A stretch of DNA of 64,000 nt from Psettodes erumei (GCA_016785225.1 JAFBJZ010000652.1:680001-744000), one strand, 5' to 3'. Positions 1-13,423 are shown, numbered from the stretch's first letter. Program-made: numbers and translations. The notes: generated from the letters alone by a model not told the origin.

Positions 1-684
1 AGCGCGGCGTTGCAATCAAGCGACTCCAGGTGAGACGCGCACATCAAAAACGCCGCGGCCTGACAGCGGCGGCTCGGGAATACCTCCGAACCCACTTCCT
101 GTCGCTCTGCGGTGACCTACTTAGCATGAGTTGGTTTATCAAAAAAAAAAAACAACAACAACAACGGGACCGGGATTTTCCACAGCGTCGCCGAGCGGTA
201 ACGCACCTCAAACTTTCTCACGGCTCACACGCAAATTTAACGGAAATGAAATCGGCCGAGCTGTCGTTTCACAGGCTTCTTACTGACGCGCACGCACACA
301 AACACACAAAAACCCGCAACGTTATCACAACCCCAACTCTTCCTCTTCTACGCGGAAGTTCAGATCAACGGAGCGAGCGAGGAGCCGACGAGGAGGAGGC
401 GTCGCGTTAGCTCGAGCCGAGCGACGAAAAAGGAGGAAGCGTCGCTTCCCTGATTTAAAAGGGAAGTGGAAAAGGAACGCAGCTCAGGGCGTGTCGGCTC
501 TTTTTTTTTTTTGTAAAAGGAGATGAAGCGGTTGTGTAACGTTTTCGTGAGGAACACCCTTATCAGAGAAATGAAATAAAAACTCCAAGAATTAAACGAC
601 GCTGCAGAATTTCGATGGCGTTACTCTTCCACGCTTTAATTATTAAACTGATTTATTTGAGCATTTGCTTCTGTCCTTGAACAC

Positions 685-733
<49 letters not shown>

Positions 734-934
734 CAATCTTGCGTCTGGTTCATTAATTTGCCTGCACTACTCAGCTATTTCGATTACTCACGCCACGTGT
801 GCAATGTGTACGTCCTAGAGCAGCTGCGCACGCCATTTGCATCCCATACGCATTACTCACCCCCCACACACACACACACACAACAAAAAGTCCAAAAGGT
901 GCATGTGTGTTTGAGCCAGAGTTGTGCGCCGTAC
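1..934 (-). other. picalm: picalm intron 2 (partial)
   Basis: The donor GTACGG follows exon 2 at 934. The stretch holds CA repeats (UG in the transcript) at about 688-731 and 866-881. No exon encoding the expected continuation of the ANTH domain was seen. Confidence 0.75.
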
Positions 935-1267
935 CTCGTTGCCGTACATCATGAGGTGGTGCGTGGTGATGAGGGCTTTGAAGACCACCACCCAGCTGGA
1001 GTTGGCCGTGCGCTCGAACAGCGTGTCCGCCAGCTGGGGGATGTTGACGTTCATCTCGTTGGTGCAGTGGATCAGATCTGACGGGAAACACAAAACGACA
1101 CAGCTGAGTTGTTACGGGCGAAAACGTTTGTTTGTGTTGCAGTCGACCGATGCTAACGTGCTAACCAGGCTAGCCCCGGGCCCGTCCGGCCCCCGGAGCG
1201 CGAACTCAACAGGTGGAACGGACCGGGGCGAGCCGGCACGCCTTTGTTTGATTCGGTGTCTCCGTCT

Positions 1268-1318
<51 letters not shown>

Positions 1319-1417
1319 GGAGACGGGTTCAAAGGGGAACTGTGTTAGGTTCAATCTGCTGCAATCCAACATGAGCGCGCCGCGCCGCAGCATCTAATAA
1401 AGCTGGTAATGTACCTG

Positions 1418-1496
<79 letters not shown>

Positions 1497-1643
1497 GGCC
1501 TCATCTTCAGAAACATGCATTTGTGAGACAGAGGACTGCAGATCTTATCCAGACGTCCACATTACAGCCGCGCATAAAAATAAAAAGGAATTTTTACATT
1601 TGCAGCAAATCGACCGACACGAATCCAAATGGACGCTCGACTG

Positions 1644-1693
<50 letters not shown>

Positions 1694-1988
1694 GCCAAAC
1701 TGATCATTCACACCTGATATCGGCAGTTTCTGTTTCATTTCTCTCCCTCCCTCCCTCCATCCTCTTCATCTCCCTGATCCTTTGTTCTTCGCCACAGGAC
1801 GTTACGAGCCGCCGCCTCTCGCACCTGGTAACTACGGAAACGGCTTCCCATTAGAGCCGCCGGAGGACCGGAGCGCCGGAGAGTCCCGTCGGGAGACTTC
1901 ATCATCGTAATCAGGTGAGCACGCGCCGCCGTGCCCGCGCTCATTCAATAAAGCCCCCCCCCCGCTCACTTAACACATTATCTCCATC

Positions 1989-2033
<45 letters not shown>

Positions 2034-2188
2034 GGCTGTTGAGTCAGTACAAACGACTGTGGAGTAATGGAACACTAAAGGGACATTACAACACAATGCA
2101 TCAATTTAGCTGCAATCAGCGGCGGGATAAAGCCCGATGGGAAACGCTCAACGACAGCGGGACGCTGAGCCTCACCTTGTCTCTCTGC

Positions 2189-2237
<49 letters not shown>

Positions 2238-3208
2238 CCTTGCATGATATTACTGATTAGACGCAATTAATATTAATATCCACTGGAAACAGGCTTCTTT
2301 AATCAATCCTCCACTCTTCTGTTTACAATTGATCCACTTCACCTCCTTTATTTCTGCCCCCCCATCTGTCCATCTCTTCTTTTTAAACAGACCTCATGTT
2401 TTTTCATCAGCTGATAGAGAGAACTGAGAGGAAGGCTGATTAGGTCTGTGGGGACGATAACGTAAAGAGGGAACACGCAACACACACCGAATAATCAGGC
2501 CGAGTGGAAAACAGGAGATACCTCTGATCCAGGACCAGTGAGGGAGAGGGGAGGAGAGGAGGAGAGAGGAGTAGAAGAGAGGAGGGATGGGGTGGAGAGG
2601 GGAGAGGAGAGTAGGAGAGGAGGGGAGGAGAAGAGGAAAGAGGAGGGGAGGGGACGGGAGGAGAGAGGAGAGGAGAAGAGGAGAGGAGGAGAGTAGAACA
2701 GAAGAGAGGAGGGGAGGAGAGGAGGAGAAAGGAGGGGAGGAGAGTTGGAGGAGAGGAGGGGAGGGGACGGGAGGAGAGAGGAGAGGAGAAGAGGAGAGAG
2801 GGAGAGAGGAGGGTGGGAAGGGTAGGAAGGTAGGGGAGAGGAGAGGAGGAAAGGAGAGGAGGGGAAGGCAAACATACGGCACAAACGTGGCGAATAGGGC
2901 GAAGGAGAAAACTAAAGAGAGACGAATGAGGAGACAAAGAGACATGAGCGTCTCCTCGTGTGGACAATTTGTGGGCGTCCGCACATCTCGCTTCGAACCG
3001 CCGCACGTCGCGTCGAGAGTCGCGGCGGCGGCGCGTTTCTGGACGTGCTGACTCCACACGTCTGCAAAAACTTTCAAGATTGATGAAGTGGTGAGGAAAA
3101 AAAGAAAAAGGCGTGAATAATTCACAGCGTGCGCGACTCCTCTCCGTTACATCCGTTAATCTGCCACATCGCACGGCAGATCACGAGTTGGACCGCCCCG
3201 ACACGACA

Positions 3209-3247
<39 letters not shown>

Positions 3248-3412
3248 ACCCCAGGCCCCACAGTGACCTCTGTTGTTCGCCGCTCGGCGAGCGACCTCCG
3301 TGCCGGCCTCCGATCCAATCACAATGGGGGCCGGGGGACTTCCTGGTACGGAGGAGCTGCGAGGGAAGCTGCCAGAAACCCAGGCGGGGAAAGTTGGGTT
3401 ACACACATGCAG

Positions 3413-3444
<32 letters not shown>

Positions 3445-3565
3445 ACACGCAATCCAATAAAGCAGACAGCCATTTATCAATTTTCTCCTGCATGATTGCT
3501 GCGTCTGTGAGGGTGTTTTGTCAGCTGTGGCAGTAAGCAACTGCAAACCTGACCTTGAGATGCTG

Positions 3566-3636
<71 letters not shown>

Positions 3637-3637
3637 G

Positions 3638-3668
<31 letters not shown>

Positions 3669-3811
3669 CTGTAAGAGGGTGAAAGAGAAGAAAAAGAAAA
3701 AAGCAGGTGGTCAGATCAAGCGCAGGAAGTGAAGCAGGGAGGTGGAGACAACACCTGGCCCAGCTGCTCTCCTCATCCACCTTTAAGTCGCCTCACGCCC
3801 ACCTGCTCCCC

Positions 3812-3867
<56 letters not shown>

Positions 3868-4804
3868 TCATCTCCTCTGATCTGCGGACAAACTCCCTTC
3901 CTGTCCCCGACTCGCCCGGCTGCCGCTCCAAACCTCTTCCTCCTCTCCGTCTCCTTTATTCAGTCTGTTTCATGACGCGACGCTGCCACAACCGGCCCGA
4001 GAACCCCCGACGACCCCCACCCACCCACCCACCCACCCACCCCACCCGGATTAACTGCAGTTTCCTCGACAACGCACGTCGACCAGTTTTTCCTCCGCGT
4101 GGAGAAATGTTGTGTGAATTTGACACTTCTCACGGGAATTTTCTCCGACCTCCCTCTTAACTCGGACACAGAGGTCGGCCACACGACAGGGCGCCTCTCT
4201 CGGCGGCCGTTAAATATCTAACTCGAGGGCGTCTCCGCGGGGTGGGGACAACTCGCCGACAGGAAGGAAGGGCGACGTAAATGTTGTTCTCGCGTAAATG
4301 TCAGGGACGAGTGCGCGGGTTCGGGCCCGACGCCGCGTCCTGACCTCGGCGGCTTCAAACCGAGAGACGCCCCCCCCGGCCCGACGCTTCCTCGCGCTCC
4401 GCCAGAAACCTCCGGAGTTCTGACACCGGAATCCGTGCACGGAGGGGAAAAAGAAGTCCGATGGGTGGAGGGGGGGTGTGGAGCGTCACTAACAGCTGGT
4501 TTATTAATAGACGAGCTCTGCTGCTGAAGCTTTAATCCCCCCACCCCCTCCACCCTCGAGGTCTTAAATAAGAGCAGTGTCTCCTCTCTGTCTTCGGCGT
4601 CCCCCGTCTCTTTCGTGTGTGTCCCCCCCTTCCCCCCGCAGGCAGAGAGACGGAGACGGGACACGGGCGGAGGGGTGGAGGTGACAGGTAGAGCATGGGA
4701 AGGAAAACAAGCGGCTGAGACAGAGGCCGAGGACTCCTGAGAGAGCACGGCTAAAAATAAGTCCACATCAGAGGAGGGACGGGAACAGAAGCACTGAATG
4801 TTCC

Positions 4805-4838
<34 letters not shown>

Positions 4839-5363
4839 GCCTATTTAAAAACTATCATTACCTAATACACTTAGCGTATGCAGCGTTCCTCCTTGGGGAG
4901 GGAACTTAACCCCTCCCCACTCGTCCAGTCCCCAGATAAACAAGCAGTTAAAGAAATCAAACGGCCCCCAGCTCTGTGGCGGGACGCGCTAAATAATAAA
5001 TAAACGGCGCGGGCGCCAATTCTCGGCATAAATTAGCGGCGAGCTAGCTCGAGGCCGGCCAATGAGGGCGAGTTTCGCAGGAATAATCGTTACTGCCGAT
5101 TTGTAAAATTTATGCTTCTCAAGGACAAAGAATCCACCGGTTCCAAGCTCGAGGACGCGGCGAATCGCCGACTCTTCCCAAAACGCAAACATTGATCGGA
5201 GCGACGCTCATCGATACCGACTCCCCGAGGGAACGTTTACAATTCAGGCTGCTCGGGAAAAAGTGCAGGCGCGGGAAAAACCAGACCGTTAACCCGACTG
5301 CCGCCGCCGGAGAGCGGGCGTGTGACGAGGCCCGACGCTACAGGGTCGCCCGCTGTCATGCCT

Positions 5364-5439
<76 letters not shown>

Positions 5440-6381
5440 GAGATGGTCGGCTTCATCCCCGCCCGGCGGTCTGAGGCGGGCCTATCTCTGCTCCACAGCC
5501 TGCAGGGAGGGGCCGGTCCTGCTGGGCTCAGATAGCATTACACTCACCTACAATCACTTAAGACACAGACCCCCCCCCACCAACCCCACCACCACCACCA
5601 CCTCCCCCCCACCCCCACCCCCACCCCGCCGCAGCAGGTCTATCAGGGGCCGGGATCGATGCGACACAAAAAGCAGGAAATAAGCTCGTATCCTTAAACG
5701 TCCTCAAACCAAATTGAACCTTTTTCGATTCGTGCGGCGGCGGCGCTCAGTCGATACGCCGCAATAAATCACTCCGCTCGCCGCGAAACGCCGCGAAGGA
5801 GAGGAAAGAAAAGTGCTAATTACCAGGCGGGCCGAGTCTCTGCGCGCGGAGAAAAAGCTACTTTAAAAAAAAAAAAGCCGATGAAGCGGCGAGGCTAACG
5901 GAGTCCCGGCGCTGATTTGACGTTTCTTACTCGTGAGGATTTTGCGTCACGTGACGTTTTCACCTCAAGACTTTGTCACTATTCTTTAAAAAAAAAAATA
6001 AATAAAATGGCCGACTAAATTACCAAGCGATGACTCGTGAAAACAGGCGCAGGGTATTTTTTTAAAAAAAGAAACGAAACTACAATATTTGTCCGTACGT
6101 TACGTAAGCGCGACAATCCTCCTCGTTCTCGTATGAAGGGAAATGTTTGTACAGCGACTCTGAAATAATCCCACAGATCCACACACACCCATGCACGCAT
6201 ACCACTTAACTGCATTCCAACGCGCACACACACACACACACAAATCGAACGCACAAACAAAATAAAGCGTACGCACACATGATCTGTCAAGGTGACCCCC
6301 CCGGTCCGAAATAGAGCTGTAAAGTTTGAAAGGGTGCCGACCCGCTGCAGGCTCGAACAACACACGCACGCACACACACAC

Positions 6382-6464
<83 letters not shown>

Positions 6465-7280
6465 GGAACAGTCAGTGCTGGTGCGAGCGTAACCCAGTTT
6501 TCGGTTTCGGCTAAAAAAAATGGCGTGCCGCGACGTGATGTCACAGGAAGTGAGGTTGCCAGCAACTGAGCCAGGTGGTAAAAAACAACAACGTGGCACG
6601 TCAGGTGGAGCCATCTCCTGAGAGGTCAAAGGTCAAGAGCAGCGCTCTCTTCGTGTGCAACAGGAAAGTTACACCTGCGAGCACTTGTGCAATTTAATTT
6701 GCTTAACAGGAAGCTGCGGCGCATGAGTTATCCAATCACAACTGGAAGCCGGGGACGGGGGGGGGTGTCACTCCTCCCGCCTACCTGGATTCCTGACGCT
6801 CGCCAAAAACACAAAGACGCGCAAACAAAGGCCGGAAGGAGCAGCGCCGTTAACCGCCACCGATTTCGCCACCCAACTTCCCCATGTCGGCCATCTGACG
6901 GGAGCTAGTTGGCCGCTGCGCTGCCATGACAACGGCGAGCCGGCGGAGGGGGAACCAGCTTCGGGTTTTAAATGTCACAACTTCTCTCTCCAACGTCTGG
7001 AAGATGGCGAAACAATCGGCTCCTCGCGAGCAGGTGTGCGAGCAGACACGGACATACTGCGACGACGCCCGACCGACCACCCCCACCCCCACCGCCCATT
7101 GATTTTTATGATGATGATCTCCATAAATAGAAGAGCTTTCTCGCAGCAGACGAGGGGGGGCACCGCCACTGACTCGCGAGCCGGCGTTAATTGAGGTGGA
7201 CAGCGCCAGACGCGACGCTAAATGGTTTTAAAGCGCCACTTATTTTCGCCAGCGGTGCGTGAATGTCACGGCCGCTGGAG

Positions 7281-7316
<36 letters not shown>

Positions 7317-9256
7317 ACCCCCACCCAACCCCCACCCATCTCAAACGCTCGCAGGCGCGCTGCTGGCAGACTTCTGCTGGCAGACTTCTGCTGGGGTTAT
7401 TGGGTCTCCAGGAGAACACGCCAGCGAGTGAACTGGGTTCCAAGGATGGATTTGAGGGGGTGGGGGGGGGGGGCTGGGGGGGCTGGGGGGTGGAGGACTA
7501 GCCCCCCCCCCCCCTCGACCCCACCCCCAACCCCGTCCAGACAGGTCGCAGGGAACCTTCCAGATGGATCACGACCGCCGGCGCACCTGAAACGTCTGAT
7601 TAGATTTCGCCCGACGACACATTTCATATCTCTGAACTGGAAATTCTGGATTCTGATTGGCCGAACACACAGGCTGTTCCATTCCAGCCAAGATTAAAAT
7701 AATACCTCCAGCTGCTGAACAACAGGTAGAAAAAAAAAAACAACTAACAAGACAAGCAGTCAGCAGACACAAACTGGCTCTGGCTTGTCACACGAGACGA
7801 TTTGCCGCTTTTGTTCGAAGTATAAACTTCGTGATTCGGGGGTTTAGGTCTGGGGAGCTGTGTCTCGCAGATTGAGGGGATTAATTGAAAAAAAAAAAAA
7901 AAAAAAAATCAATGACCCAATCCTGGAAATCACGGTTTGTCGCAGCTCTAATTCGAGGGGGAACATATCGACTGCTGCGGCCGCAGACGGGGCTAATCGG
8001 GATTTGCCACCGTCGCCGATCATATGCGGGTCTGGAACGACCCAACGGACCTCAAACGCATCGTACGTCGCAGGTGCCTTCACCCCTGTCCGATCGATGG
8101 GACTGATCAGTAAAGATTAACTTTATTAATTACGAACGGGGCTGAGTGAGCGAACAGTACACACACACACACACACAACCAACTACACAATGACCCCGAC
8201 AGCCGGACGGCCCTGGAGTTTCACCTGCGTGATAAAAAATGAAACGAGGCGAACGCGGCGATCTGGCACCGAGGCCGTCGCCCTCGCACGCGAGATCAAT
8301 ATTCCTCAATGATTAAGCCGGACGAGTTCAGGAAGCGGCGCGTGACTTCTGCTGGACGGCGTCAGCAGCCGAGGGCGTTGGCGATGGACGCCAAACGTCT
8401 CGCAGCGCGTTGGGGCGTTGATCCCTCGCTCGTCATCACCTCGGCGGGCGTCGTGTGAGATTTTCCTCACGGCGTACACCCGTCCCTCTGTCGCGCAGTT
8501 TTCTCGGCCCGCGCCTTGAAGCGTGCGCAACAGGAACCTGCCGCAAGACTTCCTGCGAGCGAGCCAACTCCCGTAGCCCCGCCCCCACCTCGCGTGGGGC
8601 GCCGAGATCTCATTAACGCCAGATGAATGAACTGTAAACGGTTAAGTGAGTAAACAGCCGATGCAAAAAGTTTGTTTTTCCTGACGAAAAACTGGAATTA
8701 GCGGCGAAACGATCGGCTGCTTAATGGACTGGGCGATCGATGGAGGGAATCATTAGAGTCGTTCACTGGTTCCTGCATCACAAACGTGAGGATTCGCTGC
8801 TTTTCACCGTTATCACGGCAAAAAAAAAAACAAGCGAGCCACGACGACGTGCCAAACCTTCAGTTGGGGAAAACCTCCAGGGGGACGTCACCTTGGGGTC
8901 CGGGACACCGTGGACAACGTCTTCTCAGGGACAACACTCGAGGAATTTGCGCGCAGGGTCATCAATAATGAAAATAGTCGTTATCGGGGACGATCTGAGG
9001 TCATTTTGCAGCATTTCCGGATGTTTTTTACCTCAAAGCAATTGACAGACTAATCAATAATGGAGCTTTGAGTGAATATTTAAAAACATCCGGCTGTCGG
9101 GACTTTGCCAGCAAATTATTGATCAGAATTCACATGAAAATTGATCACAACGTCTCATTTACTTAAAAGAAAGGGGAAACAGAGCTGAATGTAAAACAAG
9201 AATCAAGGTGAAAAAAAAAACAAAAACAGGTGAGGTGGAGTGAAGGAATGTGTGTG

Positions 9257-9294
<38 letters not shown>

Positions 9295-9437
9295 GAGGCG
9301 TACTCACAGTCGAGGTGCTTCTTCTTGGGTCCGCTCACTTCGTGTGTGGTGGCTTTGCACACAGCCTTGCTGATCGCCGACCCGGTCATGCTGTGCTGGG
9401 CTGCAGCGATCCGATCCGTGATAGACTGGCCCGACAT
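935..9437 (-). CDS. picalm: picalm, 5' part: first two coding exons of the clathrin assembly lymphoid myeloid (CALM) protein
   Basis: Exon 1 is 9437-9308 and exon 2 is 1077-935; the gene runs off the left edge. Exon 1 starts MSGQSITDRIAAAQH and ends in phase 1 at a GTGAGT donor. Exon 2 opens after a CAG acceptor and restores the tyrosine in HLDYLIHCTNE. Together they give about 91 residues of the ANTH domain, which binds PtdIns(4,5)P2 and clathrin to shape coated vesicles at the plasma membrane. The lipid-binding patch GPKKKH is present at residues 36-41. The CTNEMNVNIPQLAD stretch fits PICALM better than its neuronal paralogue SNAP91 (AP180). Residue 35 is Ser where both mammalian paralogues have Met, just before the patch. 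Exon 3 of the ANTH domain was not found in 1-934. Intron 1 is about 8.2 kb. Confidence 0.93.
1271..1317. repeat. (CA)n microsatellite
   Basis: About 23 CA units in picalm intron 1. It pairs in inverted orientation with the TG tract at 1420-1495 across a loop of about 102 bases. Confidence 0.97.
1420..1495. repeat. (TG)n microsatellite
   Basis: About 38 uninterrupted TG units. It is one of only two tracts in picalm intron 1 that run TG on the plus strand. Confidence 0.97.
2539..2868. repeat. Purine-only GGAGA/GGAGG minisatellite
   Basis: About 330 bases made almost only of G and A on the plus strand, built from degenerate GGAGA, GGAGG and AGAGG units with a few T or C interruptions. A block of about 40 bases (GGGGACGGGAGGAGAGAGG and flanks) occurs twice, near 2646 and 2760. 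The picalm transcript carries it as polypyrimidine. Long open frames over it on either strand are artefacts of the repeat. Confidence 0.93.
3569..3668. repeat. (TG)n microsatellite, about 100 bases
   Basis: TG units with two GTGCGT interruptions, in picalm intron 1. CA tracts in the opposite orientation flank it near 3413-3450 and 3813-3864. Confidence 0.97.
5368..5438. repeat. (CA)n microsatellite, about 70 bases
   Basis: About 35 CA units without interruption, in picalm intron 1. Confidence 0.97.
6361..6462. repeat. (CA)n microsatellite, about 100 bases
   Basis: CA units with GCACGC interruptions at the left end, in picalm intron 1. UG in the picalm transcript. Confidence 0.97.
9258..9292. 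repeat. (CA)n tract beside the picalm exon 1 donor
   Basis: In the picalm transcript this is a UG tract starting about 16 bases after the exon 1 donor (9307/9306). A short TGTGTGT lies directly to its left at 9250-9257. Confidence 0.95.
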
Positions 9438-10700
9438 CGCCTCTTTCTTTTCTTTTCCTCTTTCCCGGTCCGCAGAAATAGCGCGATAACGATCCGATCA
9501 ATGGATCAACTCGACGTGACTTCACTGTCAAGTGGAGGTAAAGAAGAAGAAGAAGAAGAAGGGTTCCGATCCTGTTGAGCGCGTTCTCCCCCCCTCTACT
9601 CCTCACAGGTGCGAGCAGAACCAGCCAATCAGCAGTGGCGCGCGCACGCACACAGGTAGAAAAAACGTGTTTGTGAAAAAAAAAAATCACAAATCAACAG
9701 CTGATGATGTGTTTGGCAACAGTTTATTCTCTATCTATTTTTGTCTATCCGGTAAAAAAAAAATAAAATAAAAAAAAAAATCCCACGACGACACTAATCC
9801 GAGCTAGTCTGTGTTAGCTAATGTTTCCGTTGCAGTACTCGAACCAGGAAAGAGTCCCGCTGTAAACACTTGATTTGACTTTTTGGCCACAAATAAACAT
9901 AGCTAACTGGCTGGTTCCTGTGGCGTCGCCGTTCAGAAAAGTCCAGCTCGGCGTCGGCGAAACAAAAAAACAAAAACAAAAAAACGACGTCGGGAATAAT
10001 CCTTAAGAAATCACAGCTTCTTGGACAACACCGACAACAATCTCGACAATCCCCCTCTAAAAAAAAAAAAAAAAAAATCCGAGTTCCTCCTCCACGTCAA
10101 CTTGTTAGCTTGTGCCGCTTCTAGCTAACAGTGGCCGCTCGACAAAGTGCGCGTTAAACCTCCGCTCGGGCGTAAAAAGTCGTTCGGAACCGAGCAGCGC
10201 ATTGTCCGGAGTTCGCGAGGGGACTCTGGGAGACTGACAGCCGGCACAGGCGCGGTTTTCGCCGGCGTGGGGAGTTCGCGAGGCGCGGTGGGTGTTAGCC
10301 GAGAGCGGCTAGCAAGGGGTAAGCTAACGAGCCAACCAGCCGGGGGAGCGGGCGCGTGGCTGTGGTCTGACCGTGGAGCGGAGCCGCCGGAGCCGCCAAG
10401 TTAATAACGACAGCTTCCTGAGCTCGGTTGTTTCCCCCGCGCGGTCCTCCGGTTCAGTCGGTGCTGTCCTTCGGCCGCCGACTCCACAGTTCCGGCTCCT
10501 TTTGTTGGAAATTCGTTTGAACCGATAGTCCCGTCTTCCGCTGCTGCCGCTTACCGCCGCCGCCGTCTGGGAAGTGACGCCCGCGGTGCCTCCGAACAGA
10601 CTGACTGGCTGGTCGTTTCTCTACCGGACAAAATGGCAGCGTAAAAAAATCAGCTGATCTCACAACCGTACTGCGTTCACGTGACCCCAGAGGGCTCGGA
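9438..10700 (-). promoter_or_regulatory. picalm: Probable picalm 5' flank, CpG-rich from about 10080 to 10640
   Basis: The stretch upstream of the picalm start codon has poly-A/T tracts up to about 10075. A GC-rich block with many CpGs follows to about 10640. CpG-dense sequence here would fit a housekeeping-type promoter and 5' UTR. No TATA box or splice-joined 5' exon could be fixed by eye, so the assignment is positional inference. Confidence 0.4.
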
Positions 10701-11449
10701 ATCGAGAGCGCCGAAATAAATCCAACTACATTCCACGGCGTTCGTGAGCTCTCCTATTGCTCTTTCGCAGATTTCTATTTTTGTTAATCATTTGAAATTG
10801 GACGACGGCACGAAAACGCGAGTGACACGCGCGATAAACGTGGTGGTAAATAAACGGCAAACTTTTTTTTCTCCTTTTCGCTAACGTCTAATACCGACAG
10901 CACTTGAACGCCTCTGCAGCCGATTGGACGAGACGCGAGGAGCGAGTGTTGCCTTTAAGGTGTCACGGTTTAAAATGTAGCGGAATCTGTGATGGCAAAC
11001 GCATCAAATTTCACGTTTTCTCATCAACGTAAATGTGTTTCTGTAAAAAACTAAAAACAACGGACTTAAATCCGCGCGCTCCTTATTTTGTTAATGCGTG
11101 GTTTCCTGTCTCGCGCCGCACAAAGTTTAAGGTCGTGTGAAACGATTCCCTCAGACGCCGTGTCCTTGTTTGACTCCACGCTATGTGGAACACGGTGTGC
11201 TGAGGAATCACAGTGGGAACCGCTCACGCTGCACACAGCACAGCCCGGCGGGTTCTGACAGATGAATAAATCAAACGGCGCACTGTATCTCACACTCACA
11301 CACACACACAGATGTAATGAAAACGCTGCTCTTACGGTCGTCACGAGTGGTCGATCACAGCTGCATGTGTGGACTCAGGTCTGTCACGGTGCAATAAAAA
11401 CCTGGATCAGGTCTGATTGGGTCGAGACCTGTGTGCACCCGCATCTGAA

Positions 11450-11487
<38 letters not shown>

Positions 11488-11905
11488 CAGTGGTTTGGTG
11501 ATAGCATATCTCACAGGTGCACACACCCTGACGCCTGTGGGTCATTTTATTTCTCATTTGGGTGTGTGTAAACGTGTGTGTGTGTGTGGATACGTGTTTG
11601 TTCCTTCTCAGTTTCACATATCCAGCTGCAGTTTGCAGTATTTCCTGGCCAGGTGCGAAATACTGCAAACTAACCCCAAGTCAGCGACGACTGCAGGTGA
11701 ACTCCTGCAAACCGCCACCTGCTTTGACCTCTAATGACCTCTCCTCTGCTTCCCAACAAGAGGGAAGAGCAGACACTCTCCAAGATGTTGATGATTGATT
11801 CAATGGACTGTCACGAGGAGCTGATGAGAAACACACTTATCAGCATTTGGAAGCTGAAAGTGTGTGTGCGTGCCTCAACCTGTGCTCTTCTGGTTTCAAA
11901 CCGAG

Positions 11906-11944
<39 letters not shown>

Positions 11945-13423
11945 ACAGAAGTGCAGCCACAATAGATGGAAGTGGTTAGAGCTGCACAGACCACCACTGA
12001 CGAAAGGCTCTGTTTAATTTGTCACAGCTGAAGATGCACTGAGAGAGGGAAAAAAAACAACTTTTAATCCAAAAATGTGACTTGCATCCGTCTGTGCTTT
12101 CGGTGCATTTTCACCCGATGAGCTGTAATTATAAATACAAACATTATTTCAGGGAGACATGTAAAAAACGAGCCGTGCACATAAAGAATTGATGTGCAGA
12201 AGCACAAAGACTGGCGGGCAGGAGGGGCTGTGGAGCCTCCACCTGACTTTCATGTAACTGAGAGGAACAGCGGCACCCAGAGGAGAAGGAGGTGAATGGA
12301 GGTGGGGGTGGGGGAGCAGTGCCAGCCCTGCGAATCAGCACCTCTCATCCTGACTCAGAGTGCAGTGTTGCCACCTGCAGGCGGAGCGGCTGAACACCCC
12401 ATCACCCATTTCCATGGCAACTGCATATGCGGATGTGGGAAGCCCCCGTCGCCCCTGGCAACAGGGTCTGAAGGGCCGGAGACTGGAGTCCTATCGGCGA
12501 CCTGTCAATCACGGGACGAGCCGCCGCTTTGCTCAAGGACAATGTGCTCGGAGAGACGGGAATAAATCCATCAGCCGGCAAAGTGGCAGGGACGAGGGTC
12601 CGGCGGGGACAAAGGGGCTAGGAGCCAGACGTGTGCGCGGTTCATCCACAGCGTGGCACAGCCTGTCAGCTTCCACTGTCATTACCATGGTTACGATCGA
12701 TGGAGGAGCCGAGCGACGCAGCTGGCGGCTCTTCTGCCGCGCTCGCCAACATACGTGTTGCACGCCGAAAGTTTCCTTTAAAGTAGCGAAGTCTGTTTTT
12801 GGCCTGTCAGTGTCACAGGATTACACAAAACACAGTGCCGCAACACAATCACTGCAGACGCATGACACAACAGGAACCTCACAGCAGCAGAATTAAAAAT
12901 AAAAAACACATTTGTTTTGACTCTCCAGTGTTAATAACAATCTCTCCAAACACCGGCTCAAGAGGTCTCCAGGGGGTCTCAAGTGGGTGCTCGGCATGCA
13001 TAACGAGTAATCTATGTATTCACAATTATAATGCGTGTACACAACTCAGGCTCTGTGCGCTCCACCTCCGCAATCGCACACATTCACCTAAACAAGCACG
13101 GAGAGCCACTGCAGGCACAAAGAAAGTTCATGTAATCACTAAAAACATCCACAATTTTCCCTTTTTTACAATTCGATGTTGTGGAAAATGAGTTGAGGAC
13201 AGACATTAATTTTCTTTCTTGGAGGATATTACCTCCTGTTGGCTAACGGTGAAGTATCTCACGTCGACAAGGCTCATTTTCCCCACGTATGAGGTCACGG
13301 CGGCAGAGACACAGGTCAGGTCACATCCAGCACGACCCCACAGCTCAGATCAGAGCGTCAGTTCGTTCACCAACGTTCTGCCGGCGCGGCTTCGTCCTCA
13401 GTCACCTTTCACCTTTACCTCGC
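10701..13423. other. Intergenic stretch, no gene recognised
   Basis: TG repeats lie near 11452-11486 and 11909-11940. No exon with family similarity and matched splice phases was seen. Confidence 0.6.

Larger units (their letters stand above)
1078..9307 (-). other. picalm: picalm intron 1, microsatellite-dense
   Basis: No further coding exon was recognised in this 8.2-kb intron. It holds about sixteen dinucleotide repeats. Fourteen read CA on the plus strand, so UG in the transcript: near 1271, 1649, 1990, 2190, 3210, 3413, 3813, 4807, 5368, 6225, 6361, 7283, 8159 and 9258. Two read the other way, near 1420 and 3569. It also holds a purine-rich tract at 2539-2868, CCCA repeats near 4020-4044, and a 14-base unit repeated twice near 7362-7390. 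GC-rich, CpG-containing stretches lie near 4200-4440 and 8270-8600. Confidence 0.8.

Noticed and set aside
2394..3174. Long Ser/Pro/Leu-rich and Arg/Glu/Gly-rich frames on both strands
   Set aside because: They come from the purine-only minisatellite and are not genes.
1271..6462. Repeated short units with spacers, CRISPR-like at first sight
   Set aside because: The units are dinucleotide microsatellites with irregular spacing in a vertebrate intron. There are no conserved repeats of 25-40 bases and no cas genes.
665..6514. Many open frames reading alternating Thr-His or Cys-Val
   Set aside because: They are translations of (CA)n and (TG)n tracts, which lack stops in most frames. They show no family similarity and no splice context.
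935..9437. Assignment of the left-edge gene to snap91 (AP180)
   Set aside because: Residues CTNEMNVNIPQLAD match PICALM; AP180 has differences at several of these positions.
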